Part shown: positions 24,906 to 37,270 of the stretch, piece after piece
Position numbering within the stretch: position 1 is the stretch's first letter
Layout of the letters: every line of letters starts with the position of its first letter
Assembly (NCBI RefSeq): GCF_003590095.1
Contig: NC_039492.1
Coordinates: 10,044,001-10,108,000, forward strand
Direction of reading: 5' to 3'
Length of the DNA: 64,000 nucleotides
Origin: Trichoplusia ni
Lineage: Eukaryota > Arthropoda > Insecta > Lepidoptera > Noctuidae
Program-made: the position numbers and the translations under genes
The notes under the pieces: generated by a model
The model's input: only the letters and a program-made list of their open reading frames with translations
Databases searched by the model: none
What the model was told of the DNA's origin: nothing

Positions 24906-26049
24906 ATGGACCGGGCTAACGTCTGGGGTCCCGGAATGAAGGGACTGCTGGTACTCGGCGGAGAATCATACCCAATGCGTGCATCTGCTATCAAAAGTAT
25001 GCTAGATCAGCCGAACCGAGTTAAGGATGCGATAGAATTGATTAAAATCGGGGAAAGATTAATCGTCATCAATCTTCTCCCCCCCCCCTCCCATGCCGAG
25101 GTGCTGTCCCCCTCCCATGGGCCGCTTCGAGCCCATATTGAAGTTTCAATTAGCGATTCTTAGAGGAGCATCAGTCGAGTGACGTTCCGGAACTTTATTG
25201 TGATGCTAAACCGAGCCGTTATATTCAGAGTATTATTCGTTCGCCTCGAGCGTGGAGCCCCTGCCTCTGACACTCACCTATTTATAGATTATATTGCCTT
25301 CCCACATACCACATGTACAGCGATAAAACGTTATAACATTTTATATTAAATTCCCAGTAGCTATCGAAAGGTCTCCATCTCGTAAGCGCTTACTGAACGT
25401 ACCTACATAAGCCGCAGAGTTATATTGCACAGGACCTAATAAATATTCCTTCGTATAATTTCAACTAGATCTAACGGTTAACGACATTAAGGTGACTCAT
25501 AACTACATTTAAGCTCATTGACAAAGTCTGGGCTTCTGGGCGTGTTGATCACCGGGTCATTTTTTAATAACGCTCACAGTCACGCTAACAGCATTGACAA
25601 GGTATTACGAAGATAGTCGAGCCGTGGCAGGAAGTAGCAACTTCTAAGATAAATATGTCACTTATAGTATTACATTAGTATTCAAGCTTTTCCTTCCGAG
25701 GACGGATGTTTGAAAACCCATCGTAAAGCAAAAGTTGCTCTGATTTGACCAAACAAAAAAGGCCGTCGGGAGTTTTTTTTTTTGGGTACCTACTACAAGT
25801 TAATCATAAACTTCAGTTTAAAGTCATAATTCGAATCATCTTGTGTTAATATCATCAGCGCTGTTTAAAATAGAGATACATTTGAATTCTGCTGGTTTAG
25901 ATTGTGTGCAGCGGGTGTGTAATTATGTTCAGAGATTATCAAATATCACACGAGCGTCGCACTACCTATTTCTCGCTTGATTTAACAAAATCGTCCGCAC
26001 AATAAACTCACACACACACGTCCTCACGAACCGCTCGTGTGGTGGTGTG
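24906..26049. other. Unresolved segment; small ORF without recognised homology
   Basis: A plus-strand frame of 85 codons starts at 24906 (MDRANVWGPGMKGLLVLGG...). It looks slightly more protein-like than its neighbours, but it runs into a C-homopolymer (25079-25088) and has no recognised domain, splice sites or partner exons. I regard it as chance unless transcript data say otherwise. The rest of the interval is featureless. Confidence 0.3.
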
Positions 26050-26052
26050 TAG

Positions 26053-26282
26053 TCAGTGTAGTGCACACACTCACACTTCGGTGCCGTCAGCCGGAGCGAC
26101 GGAGTGCTCTCAATCTGCGCCACTCTGAGTCTTCACAAAAGTGTAAACGGACTTGAAGATGTCAAAGCTCCTCAGCGCCGATATTCAGTAGCGCCGGCGG
26201 CTCGCTTGTATCTCAAGCGGCTCGTTGTTTCGACCATCAATCAAACATCCGCACGCGAGCTTACGTCTCGGCAGGTGCTTGT
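26053..26282 (+). promoter_or_regulatory. Possible non-coding first exon with initiator and splice donor
   Basis: 'TCAGT' at 26053-26057 matches the arthropod initiator consensus. It follows a GT/CA-rich stretch and is followed by about 230 nt of GC-richer sequence ending in a consensus donor GTAAGT at 26283-26288. No coding potential and no partner exon are visible, so this is only a pattern match. Confidence 0.25.
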
Positions 26283-26288
26283 GTAAGT

Positions 26289-29200
26289 CACAGTATTTTT
26301 AAGCTAACCGCGAATTCTCCAGTACGAACTGTCTCTAAGCGGTATAAGAAGTAACGGCACCTATTTTCGTGTTTTTTACCGAACTGTAAAAGCACTGTAC
26401 AGTGGTAGTTTACGGCAAATTCCAGGATTTTTCAAAAAATCAGAGTCTTGATTTTATAACCTTTTTACTCGTTCGTCGTGATTTCATCCATATGGTTATC
26501 AAAAAGGGCGTCAAAAATTATCAAAGTACAAAAATTTAATTGACATTAAAACTAAAACTCTTTTAGCTCTCTCTCTCTTTTAAGACATAAATTTCTTCAA
26601 CTATTTTTTTCCCACCTAAGTATATAGATACTATTGAAATGCTAAATTACAGATCAGTCGTACAAAGAGTATTTTTGACTAATGTGTGAGCGTTCCTGTT
26701 TCAAAACTTATTATATTGCCCGAAGTGGCCAACAGCTTTTAAATAGGTAGACACAAAAAAATATTAAGCGCAACTTTAAAAATTATAAACTGTTCATATC
26801 CCTGCTGTAAGATTTGTAAATAATTCTTCCTGCTTTTCATTAATTTCCCCCTTATATAAGATCCTCCTACAAATATAAAATTTTAAGAGAAAATAAAGCT
26901 TTGAAATATTTTTTGCAAACTTTTACCTTTCAGAAGTTGTACGAATCAGATTCACGTCAGAGGGAGAGAGAGAGAGAGATATCACCAAACCCAAATACCT
27001 GAAGCTTTACAGAATAAACAAAGAAACGTTATGAGCACCTCAATATTTGACGATGTCGATGTAATTCAAATCAACACAATACTCTGAAAGAAAACAACTA
27101 TTTATTCGCTATTTATATTGTAGACATCAGATTTTCAAATCTTCTAAATAAATTAGCCTACATATTGTGAGGTTATTAAAAAGTATGAGTTCATAATCTT
27201 TAGGGATTTTACTGGGCTTCTAGAAAATCACATCAGACGCTTGGGACGTTAATTGTAAGGGAACTAAAACTGCTCATCATGTTGAGCAACTTCTCCCACA
27301 AATATTCAAACGAGTATCTTTATAGGTTCACCAGGGATAATAGGTCACTAAATACACTTTACACATTCAGTATTACCGAATGACACCGGGTAGACCTAAA
27401 ACTTGTCGTTTATATTTCATGCTACTAATGTAGCGATTCATATCCTAAGGAATATGGCAATGCAAGGTATACTCTGTCCGCACAAAATTTACCTTTTGGA
27501 CATGACAAGGTACCAATAATGTAAGCAGCGAATATCCAAAAATATTTATTTCATCCTGATGTATAAAAGCGAAGAAAATTTTATTCATTTCATCAATAAA
27601 CATAAGAACAAAAGTAATTAAAGCATTAATTGGAAACCTTGCTACTGGAGCTGGACTAATGTTACTAATATACAAAAGCGAAGTATAGTAACTACCACAA
27701 CGTTATAAAAGGTAAATTTAAAAAGCTTTTTCTGAAGCACGAACATTGACAGCCAGTGACGGGCCGTTATTGATGGAAGCTCGAAGGCGAAGGGCGCTCT
27801 CGCTGGTCTTACACCGAATATGAAAATAACTCGCGTCACTTGTTTACGAAGTGGCGAGCTGGCGGCCGGTGGAGCGGCATTTATGCTGATATGTAAAGCG
27901 GAATCAGACGCTATCTATCATCCCTGATTGCCCCGCATTATTTAGGATCGCCAGCTCCTGGGCCGCCGCGCGCCGTCGACCTAGTCGTCTATGTACGTAC
28001 AAACAACGATTTGGAATATTAATGTACGATTCTTGAATTTCCCGCGAGAAATCAGCTCTCTCAGAAGCTGGAACACACTGCGGTAGATCATTTAAGCAGC
28101 ATATGTATGAATGTATAAATATATACTTATAAACAGCCAATTTTAATTGAATACTGAGTTGAGTGTTAACTACTTTGTAAAGTTGCGCATTAGCAAGTTA
28201 TGACATTTACAATTCAATGAGAGCGCTACAGCAGGGAGTCGGTGTCGGGCGGCGTCGCGTACATCATGTATGAGCGGCGACACTCGTTACACGTGCTCCG
28301 CGGACTACTAAAACTCCATTATGTCTATTAGGAGCGTCCTTAATCCTCGGATAATCCGGATCAAGGGAGCACGGATGCCGTCACATGTGAGTGCCGGTGA
28401 GTGACGCCCGAAATCCCGTAGCAGCGATCGTAGTCACCGTAGCGACTGTAGCATTCGTAGCAAACATAGTACAATTTAGACAACGCGGTGGACTCTGGTG
28501 AGGTGGATCGCTAGTGGATTATCGGTCGACAATGATGTGAAAATAAGAGAAGATGTGTAGTTGGGCCGCGCGCCAGCCGCCGCCGCACCGCGCCGGAGAG
28601 TCGACCGCCGCGCGCCGCCAACATGTGCCTGCTGGCGCTGCTAGCTGGGTGTCTGATCCGTACCTTAACGACATTGTAACTGTTAGTATGAGTACATTCG
28701 GAGACTGTTCTTTACAATACGCCAATAGTATTTTCCATACACGCAAAGGCCAAGGATTGTTGGGCTTACTCAAATTAATAAATTTATGTCATCGTTATGA
28801 GGTAAAAATTTAGCGTAATAATGTGTAAATATTGTGACCTTCCGGTAAGTATGATGACGAGACAAGTTGAAGCCGCGGCCCTTAACAACTTAATCTGTGG
28901 TATAAAAAGAGCTCCCGCGGAGGTCAGTAACGTGGGTGACACGTGCGGGCGAGAAGGGGGCGCAGCCGAGGCCGGCTCGAGGCGGGGGGGGGGGCTCGAC
29001 ATTAGTGCGGGAAGGTTGCGCCGCGCCCTGAATCATAAATGAAACATAAAAGGATCTGCTTCGACCGGCGCTTGACTAAACTGCTAAGAGTTGAGCGTCG
29101 CACCTCGCGCACCACATACCGGCATACAAATAAAGGAATAACTTTTCTGACAAAATCACTTCAGGAAAATAAAGTGTTCTTTGCTAAATTTTACGTTAGT

Positions 29201-32200
29201 AACATCTTGAAAATAAAGGATCGCAGCTGTGTTGCGCTCCGTGACTAATAGAATCCAGTGCAGGCATGATATAGCTGGCACAATAACATAGCTCCATGCT
29301 CCCAATATTTGAACGTTAATGCCTTTTGATAAAGGCTATTTCTCGAGCCATCACGAGTTTGTAAAATTTTGATTAGAATTTAAACAGATTTCGTGAAAAG
29401 GGTCCCCAGAATTAGGTGAAACGTTTTCCATCATCGGCCGGCATAACAGACATAATTACATTACAATCGCGGCATGGCCCGCTCGGCTCAGCGCCCGCCC
29501 CGCGCCCCGCGCCCCTCGCCCCGCACCGCATTCTCATACTTGTTTGTTAGGCACTGGATCGCGTTACGTATGTTTTATTGCCAGCTTACTTAAACAGCAT
29601 ACTCTTGTGACGAGAATCGTGTATAACTAAAACGAATACCTCATCTACAAGAAGTTAGTAAGCATTCTTAACGACTTTTGTTCCATATTAATTCTTTTTG
29701 ATCATAAGCATTTACCATTAACAAACCATTAAAATCTAGCGCAGAAATTAAAAGTGATGACCTTACTGGGACTTGTAGCCAGGCGCGGCTCTCGGTTCGA
29801 AAGTATTGAATCAAAAGGATTTCTCATGTTAGATTAACTACCTTAATTGTAAAATTCTGTGAAGCAAGTGATGAGCGCGCGATACGCGGCGCTGGTGCCG
29901 CTGCCGGCCCCACACGGAGCCCGAGCCGCCCTTATCTTTCGAATATCCCTATCTTATAACAAGTGGACACAATCTGCTGATAAAGGGATTCCAAATTCGT
30001 CTATTTCGCAGTTTCAGAATTACTTTCTTCCTTCGTTAGGTAAGTAGGCTGGTACATGTTTCTATGATATAAAAATAGTCTTCGCTCCCCTCGACACACC
30101 TGAATAATTGAATGTCTTACTTCTCTGAGAGGTTGCGACGAGTTTCCACGACATCGTTAAACACGATAACTGTATTGAGTGTGGTATGACCGTCATGACA
30201 AGTAGTGTGAGAGGGTAGGGGGAGGGAGGTACCCACAAACTTGGAAGCACAGCGCATCCTGAGCGCGGCCAGGCTTCCGACACTCCGAGCACTTTCACGC
30301 GTTCATTACATTCCGTGCGAACACCTCACTGAGCATTCGTGTGATTTTTAACTAGCAATGTTTAAGAAGTTAATTATTGTAAAGCAAACAAATAGGGGAA
30401 TGAATACAAAGTAAGTTTGATATGACACGGGTGCGACCCTCTCCCGCTTGCGCGCGGCCGGCTCAGCAGAATTAAAAACAAGTCAGTAAGTTCTAAGTGA
30501 TTAAGATTATATTGCTTACTTTCCTATTAAAAATCCCAACATTTATTATTAGCTCTAAGAAACCGAATACATAAACTAGTGATCTAGTCAGATCTACTCT
30601 GGAACAAAATGGAGTAGGCTGTATGAAAATAAAAACTGTTAAAAGAGAGTCGCTAGGCTCCTGGTACTATGGCTAGAGTGAATACGAGATTAAGAAGGCA
30701 ACTTGTTACAGCCGGCTTAGAGGTCACCGTCCTGATAGTGAGTTTATCAAGTCATCACTATTAGGGATATTTAAGAATAAATATTTATTTTGTTATTATT
30801 TTTAATTTTATCAAAGTCAATTAGTATTTTGGACCATATTGTTTTGGGCAGAAGACAAGTTATTGTCGATAAAAGCACAGCCTAGTTTCGTATTTTGTAA
30901 TCAAGATTACTGCTATAAAAAGTTTACACATTTAGTTATCACCGGAGCACGAGTTCCTGCCGCCTGCGACGTATAGGTACACTAACTACGAGGCGAGGCA
31001 AGTTCTTATCTACAGAAACTCTGCCAGTGATCGCCAAAACATTAGTTGTACATACACAACTAGAGTGAACTCTCCGGCGACTAGCGCCGACCCGCAGGGA
31101 CGTGTGATCTGTGGGTGTGTCCAGCCATTGCTATGCATCGTATGCTGGAACAGGTAAAACAATAGTTGACTTGTTGTATTAAAGAGAAAACGTCATCATT
31201 TTCTGAAAAACAATTGAGTTAAATGGATTTGTCGTTCAGAGATCAGTCTTGAGAATACCCGTAGCGTAGACACAAGATATACTTTATCTCCGCAAAAAAA
31301 GAAAACCCTACAAAAAGAATGGCGTTCAAAAATGTAACATGGTACAAAATCCACATGCAGAAGTTTCACAAGTCGGCTACAAAAATATGTATATAGCGTA
31401 CAGTAACTGAAACGTTACGAGACTTGTTATTTTATGATAGTTACATGCCAGTTTGACACAGGCTTTTTAATACGTCGGAAGATTAGTGATACCCGAACGT
31501 GCTTCAAAACAATATTGATGAACAAACTCCAAACATGGAAATGCTGGGACTAACGGACTTTCAATTATTTTACATTTTTATTCAGGGACGAGAGATTTCG
31601 TTGTCGTGAAACTATTTCTGCGAAAAAATATTTAAACCACCGGCACTTGTTCACGATCGTAGCATCATAGCATCCGTAGCTACATAGTTGTTAATTTATC
31701 GGTGGAGCGGACGCAAGCGGGGCGCGGGGCGCGTGGCGAGGCGAGCAGTGAGCTGGAGGTGGGGCGAGGTTCGGTCGACGATAGATCGGCCACAACTTTC
31801 GGATATGCTAAACTAATCTTCGACTTCTGATACTGATATTCTGACTTCCAATCGGTAATTTGATTTCCCCGTGCTCCGGTCCTCAACGCCACTGCCGAGT
31901 GCAGCGATTCGCCCCCCCCCCTCTCCCCCTCTCACCCTCGTCTTCCGCACTGCCTTAATAAATGGTGTACCGTTTCAAGTTAACCACACTTCCTGATATT
32001 GTAATTAGTTACCTATCGCAACTTAGAAATGGAGCGCACGTAGGTACGAGTGATGTGCTGATGTACTGTAATTAAGGATCCAAGCCAGTTGACGAGTATC
32101 GAAGTTTGCCGGTCACCGCCACCCGGTGCTCCCGCCAACTCACACAGCACGCTCGCAGCTCGCCCGCGCGCCCTGAGCTCTCCTTATGAATGACATTTCA

Positions 32201-32625
32201 TATTTACATTTATATTATCCAGTAAATAGGCTTTTTAAATTCATAAGCGTTTAGTCGAGTATGAGATCCTTTAATGCTGACTACTAACATTATGCTGGGA
32301 GGGACGCAAACAGTGCATTACACAATCTAATAACGGAGTAACGCTCTGTGAATAGTTAAACATCGACTTAGCATGAGACAACTCACTTTACGTCTAAAGC
32401 ATATATTAAGCTAAAATACTATAGAATAAGAGTTATTAGCCCTATAAACTTACATCCGTTTTATTATTCTGGAAACTATTCAAAAGAAGATCCACCTAAA
32501 GGGATTAGGTACTTATGTAAGCACTTTTTCACATAATTAAATTAATTAATTTAAGAATTCACTTTCAGAGCTATTCGATGATGACGTGGTATTTAGGTTA
32601 TACAATTATGTATCTATATGTGATC
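26289..32625. other. Long non-coding stretch with GC patches
   Basis: There are no believable exons over 6.3 kb. GC/CpG-rich patches occur at about 27850-27990, 28200-28290, 28560-28640, 28910-29030, 29465-29530, 29870-29935, 30230-30300 and 31690-31780. A G run occurs at 28984-28994 and a C run at 31912-31921. A short (GA)n tract lies at about 26961-26980. I see no recognisable transposon. The many 60-90-codon frames here differ in composition from the known genes and lack homology that I recognise. Confidence 0.5.
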
Positions 32626-32790
32626 CCTTTTTTTTTGGTAAGTCGGGGGAATCCTCATGGACACCAATTCCCTCGGGGGAGGAAATGGGTAGTGTCAGAC
32701 TTTTAGTGACTAAACCTGGACCGCCGTGCTACGTCACCCGCCTTTTTGTGTCGGTGTATGAAATGCGTTGCAATCCTTCATACAGTCTAT
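32626..32790 (+). repeat. Probable dispersed lepidopteran repeat fragment
   Basis: The string 'cctcatggacaccaattccc', then 'tcgggggaggaaatgggtag' and 'tgtcagacttttagtgacta' resembles a repeat common in silkworm and other moths ('...gtcggacttttactgacta...'). Borders and class are not visible. Confidence 0.4.
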
Positions 32791-33384
32791 TAATGATCCC
32801 TGACAAAGTCACCTGTCACTGTAGCCACTACCACTATAACCATAGTCAGACGATTTAATTGTGACTGTTCAAATGGTTCAAAAGCATTCATTAACATTTA
32901 TATCGGATTCAAAGAAATTGTTTTTCAAAGATTCACGCACCTACTGCCCAAAACAAGAAATGCGTAATGAGAGCTAATGAGCCTACTCTTAAGCAGGTTA
33001 CTCGGAAGTCGCGCAAAACAAAAGAGTTTCATGATAAGCGAGGTTGTGCGGACGCGCCGCGATGTTCCTTGTTTGTTATGAAGCGCACACAAAAATATTA
33101 CACTGAACCTTGTTAACTGGAAAAACTTAAGTACCACAAATATACACGAAGGCCCAGGAAGTAAGTTCAACGGACAAAGTTTATATAAATGTGGGGATGA
33201 ACGAACTGAGTGTCAAGGCTGTTAACTGAGTGAGAGCGGGATAGTGTGAAAGACAAGGGTAGGGAGTAATGGCGGAACACTAATAAGTGAAAGACGTAGG
33301 CTAAGATTTAGAAATTAATTAGATTACATAACATTCTGAATCTGGATAATTTCTTATTACAACAAAATATAAACGAGAATGATT
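32791..33384. other. Non-coding DNA, no gene seen
   Basis: AT-rich, nothing recognised. Confidence 0.4.
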
Positions 33385-33559
33385 CATTATTAAACGATGC
33401 AACGGTTTACTCACGCGTAAGTATCGGTATTGCCGGCGGGATTCGATCCGTCGCCCGCCCGCCTCGCCAGCTCGTGATTGAGAACTCCGATTGGGTCCGA
33501 AACTTGTCGGCCAACCCTGATGTCTACGCGTGAGTAAACAGTGGCATCATTTAATAATA
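33385..33559. mobile_element. Complete short element with 34-bp terminal inverted repeats (MITE-like)
   Basis: The left end (33385-33418, 'cattattaaacgatgcaacg' then 'gtttactcacgcgt') and the right end (33526-33559) are inverted copies of each other with about 29 of 34 positions matching. They enclose about 107 bp that contains 'gggattcgatccg'. Fragments of the same family lie at 16350-16503 and 47820-47905. With no coding capacity and about 175 bp in total, it fits a non-autonomous DNA element, although the internal 'ggattcgatcc' also resembles a tRNA B-box. No target-site duplication is obvious. Confidence 0.7.
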
Positions 33560-36489
33560 AAGTATACATGGATTTACGGCCATTTTTTCTCTCTTTGCTA
33601 TTTACAAATTCACAGTGAGAGAGCAATCCACTTTCAAGTCTTTGTGCATAAAATGCAATGAAATACTCGTACTAGCAAATGGGTCTCGAGTTTGAAATTT
33701 CTTATTTAATTAGTGGTGTGAGCAAAGTATTTATCGCATCACTCGAATCTAATAAGTTGTGTTGTTGTGTGCGTTGAATATAATGGCCCGCAGATAGACC
33801 CGGTACCAGCATGTAGAGCAGGCCTGCTGCGCACCGGCGCGCGCCCACTGGGTCAAGGCCTTGCTCAAATATACCAAAAATACTCCATCTGAACAAGTGC
33901 ACCAGACGAAACACTCACTCACCTATACTGCGCTAAACTGAAAGGTTTCGATAAATTATTTGATATTTTTAGCTTGCACACTTTGAGGCCGTGCGAAGCT
34001 CTTTTATTGACTGCACATATTTTATAGACAACAAAAAATATGTATATACAGTAGATATTATCTCGTTAGTGTCCTACATAGATAAGCATCGTCGAGGTTA
34101 TTCACGGACAGGTTCGGGTATTCACGAACAGGCTCGGGAGGATAAGTTATTTGTTAGGTCACGTGACAAATCCGTTATTGGCTTTACATTTGTTCTGGTG
34201 TTCAAACAGTGCAGCGGTCCACAGCACCACTTAGAGAGGTTGTCATTTCCATAACCATTATACATTTGACGTCATCTGTTTACGCGCACCTCGCTCGAAC
34301 AAATGCAGAAAGTGCCTCAATGAGTTTGAAAATGTGAGTGTTTAATAAGATCGTATTCGCGTGAAATCAAATCACAATATTTAATAGATAAAGAATTTTC
34401 GCATTTACCATTTGTAGATGTACGTTTAAGGCGAGCGAGCAGTCAAGTAGTTGTGTCCGTTCTGAATGTTCTGCGTCTTTTATACGTCCATATATTCTCA
34501 AAAATAAAGTATTGATGTAAATGATTGGTGATCAAAAGCAGATCGCGGTGATGTCCACTTTGAAGTTCTGAAAGAGGTAAGCGCCGTGAGATATTTACAT
34601 AAGATACGGATTAATGTGTTTTAATAGGTGAGTCTAAAAGAGTGCATCGGCATGGCAGAATGTGTGTCACAAACATACACTGTTTGAATCTGGCTGAAGT
34701 AGTGCACTCCAGGAGGATATATCTGGTAGTGATTAACTCCGGAAGCGAACATCGGTGGCGGCCTTGAAGCCCAGCCAAACAGTGTGAGGCCACGCGGTCC
34801 CATCTCTTCTGCCCCCCTCCGCTCTTCAGAACTTCACGCAAGCATCGTAACTAAAAGGAACATAGCATACATCATTATATACTTATTCAAAGTTCAATTT
34901 TTATTCATAAACTAAAATATATCTATATTGTTACCTATCGTTGCAGGTTCGTAGCTTATTCCTTATTAAACTTATTTTCTTATTTCAACACCTTTATTGA
35001 ATATACATAATGATAGTTTTCTAATACACTAAAACAAAAACATAAAATGATGAATTCTGCTAAGCTATACCGAATCTATTTTTTTATTGAAGACACATCC
35101 TCTTTTCTCTTCTCTCCTTTTCACTTTGGCGGACAAAGGGCCTCATTGCTGTTGAGGAAGCTTCTCTCATTAAATCTATCTAGCAAACCTTATCCCTCGA
35201 TCTCATTCAACATACGTAGTATAGTATGCAGGTGCGAACGAGTAGTGCCGGAGGTGAGGCTCTGGCGTGCGATGTCTGCCGCCAATGCCGGCCATAGTTG
35301 CATTCCTCGCGATCTAGACAAATAACTCGACGCGCCCCGCTTCTACCCCACACATTTCTCTTTGCGGAGCGCATGCCGTGCCTTGAGTACATTGCCAGTT
35401 CTGTTCGAAGTCGGGTCTCACAACACCGTACTTTACGGGTATCGGAACAAGGTAAGACTGCAACGAACTCAAAATGTGTTACAAGATATGTTCTAGTAGA
35501 GGTTATCACGTCCGCAGTCGGCGGAATGGTTACGTGACGGCACGAACACACCACTCTTGGCACGAACCCCATACCTTCTCGGTTTCTACAAATGCCAAAA
35601 GTATAGATATCTTGACCCCGAATTCAATTTTAAAGATGAGCAGTGACATTTACATTTTTAATTCCTCATTTGTTTGTTGCCGTCCAAAAGGTTCTCCAGT
35701 AAGCTAGAGAAGTAATAAAATATCCTTGTGTTACATGTTTATGTTGCGATTAACGTTTAATGGGTGGGAGAGTCTGAGCAACGTAGATTGTTCAGTGCCC
35801 CGTTATTTTCTGGTAGTATCGCTGGGATCTGATTAAGCGGTACAAAGCAATTAAGGTTGGCTGCTACGCGTTCCGCCGCAAGCCGCAGGTTAGCTATCGC
35901 TGTGTCTTATATACGAGCCGCAGCATTTGTTCTGTTTGCTCAGCCTTAGCGCCAAATCCCCGAGGGAAAGGCACATCGAAACAATTGCCAAGTTCGTTGT
36001 AAGCCGGCAAGCATCTTTACTGCCTGCTCTGAACGTATATTTCTCAACTTTTTAACACGTTCGCGGACACTTCCACTGGAGCCGATTCCCCAAAACGACC
36101 AACTAATTTTCCATAAAAAATCATACGACGTATGAGTACCTACGTAGCGTCCTAAGATAATATATTATTTTAAGATGTCATGACTGATGACACAACCGTT
36201 TTATCACGTCATCGTATAAATACGTTTCGTCGTTAAACGTAAAATTAACTAGAAGTGTACGGACAGAAACGTGTAATAACGTCCAAATGTCCAATAAGCA
36301 AATGTCTCATTTTGAAAGATGTGTGAATCTAGGTTATCGAGATTTATCGAGGTTTGAGACTTGTGGCGGGGCTCGCTGTTGGCTTGCTACATCTTTGAAT
36401 AATTGCTTTTCAGGGCTCCGTAACGTTTTGACCACGGAACTACTTATTACTTTTTTCTATTAATTATTATTTTTAACAATATACTTTTA
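33560..36489. other. Non-coding DNA, no gene seen
   Basis: No exon or mobile element is recognised. A minus-strand frame of 121 codons at 35207-35572 and overlapping plus-strand frames have no recognisable features and overlap one another, as expected by chance in GC-richer DNA. Confidence 0.45.
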
Positions 36490-36535
36490 GCGATAACTCA
36501 CAACCACGCGAGCAAAGCCGCGGGTAGAAGCTACA
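36490..36535 (-). mobile_element. RTE-like 5' boundary fragment
   Basis: On the minus strand it reads 'gtagcttctacccgcggctt' then 'tgctcgcgtggttgtg', the usual 'tctacccgcggctttgctcgcg' opening of RTE-type tails in insects. Only this piece is present. Confidence 0.4.
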
Positions 36536-37177
36536 GCATCATAAAAACAAATTCCCACCATGCGTGCATGCATAGAATAGGATACACATGAATTACCTAT
36601 AGTAATTATAACTTGTCTAACATTACTAAAGACAAATCTCAAAAAAGTGAATGCAGAAACGAAACAAACAGACAGTTGAATAAGAACAAGTTGGTAACCT
36701 AAAAACTATAAACAGCGACAAACCATCATCAGGATTTCTAGCATAGTTGGTGATACACTTGCATCAAACGGTTGAATAAAATTCTGCGACGTCCTTAATT
36801 TGGCCTGTAGGAGGAATAATCTTTGACTCGAGTTTAGAAAAAAGGCGAAAATAATTTATTAAGTAAGGACCTTCATGAGAAGTTCCAATATCTCCAACTA
36901 ATTAGATAGTTTGTGAAATATAGATACATCACGGTAATACTGTATTGTATTCCAACTTCACAGAAGCCACTTTTTCTTTAAAAATAATTTCATGTACATA
37001 TTTAATATGACGTGTAGAATATATGTATTGTGGTGATTTTGATTGTATGAACTATGAATTCGTGCTTCTAGACATAGGTTTATTTTTGATTACCTAAAAC
37101 TCTGAATGTTATACGATGAAAACCATAGACTATACACTAATATATGTATATAGAGAGACAATTTTATTTATTACTAG

Positions 37178-37270
37178 CGACCCGGCCCGGCTTCGCTCGG
37201 GAGCAGTGCTAATATATGCCACAGAATTTCTTAAACGTCCTTTACTTTGATAAGGATTCATACCATCGTC
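37178..37270 (+). mobile_element. RTE-like fragment
   Basis: The start 'tactagcgacccggcccggc' then 'ttcgctcgggagca' is the typical opening of an RTE-type 3' tail ('actagcgacccgcccCGGCTTCGCtcgg'). The downstream part decays into AT-rich DNA, so the end is approximate. Confidence 0.5.

Noticed and set aside
35207..35572. 121-codon minus-strand frame in a CpG-richer patch
   Set aside because: Cys/Arg/His-rich with no motif order; overlapping plus-strand frames of similar length point to chance.
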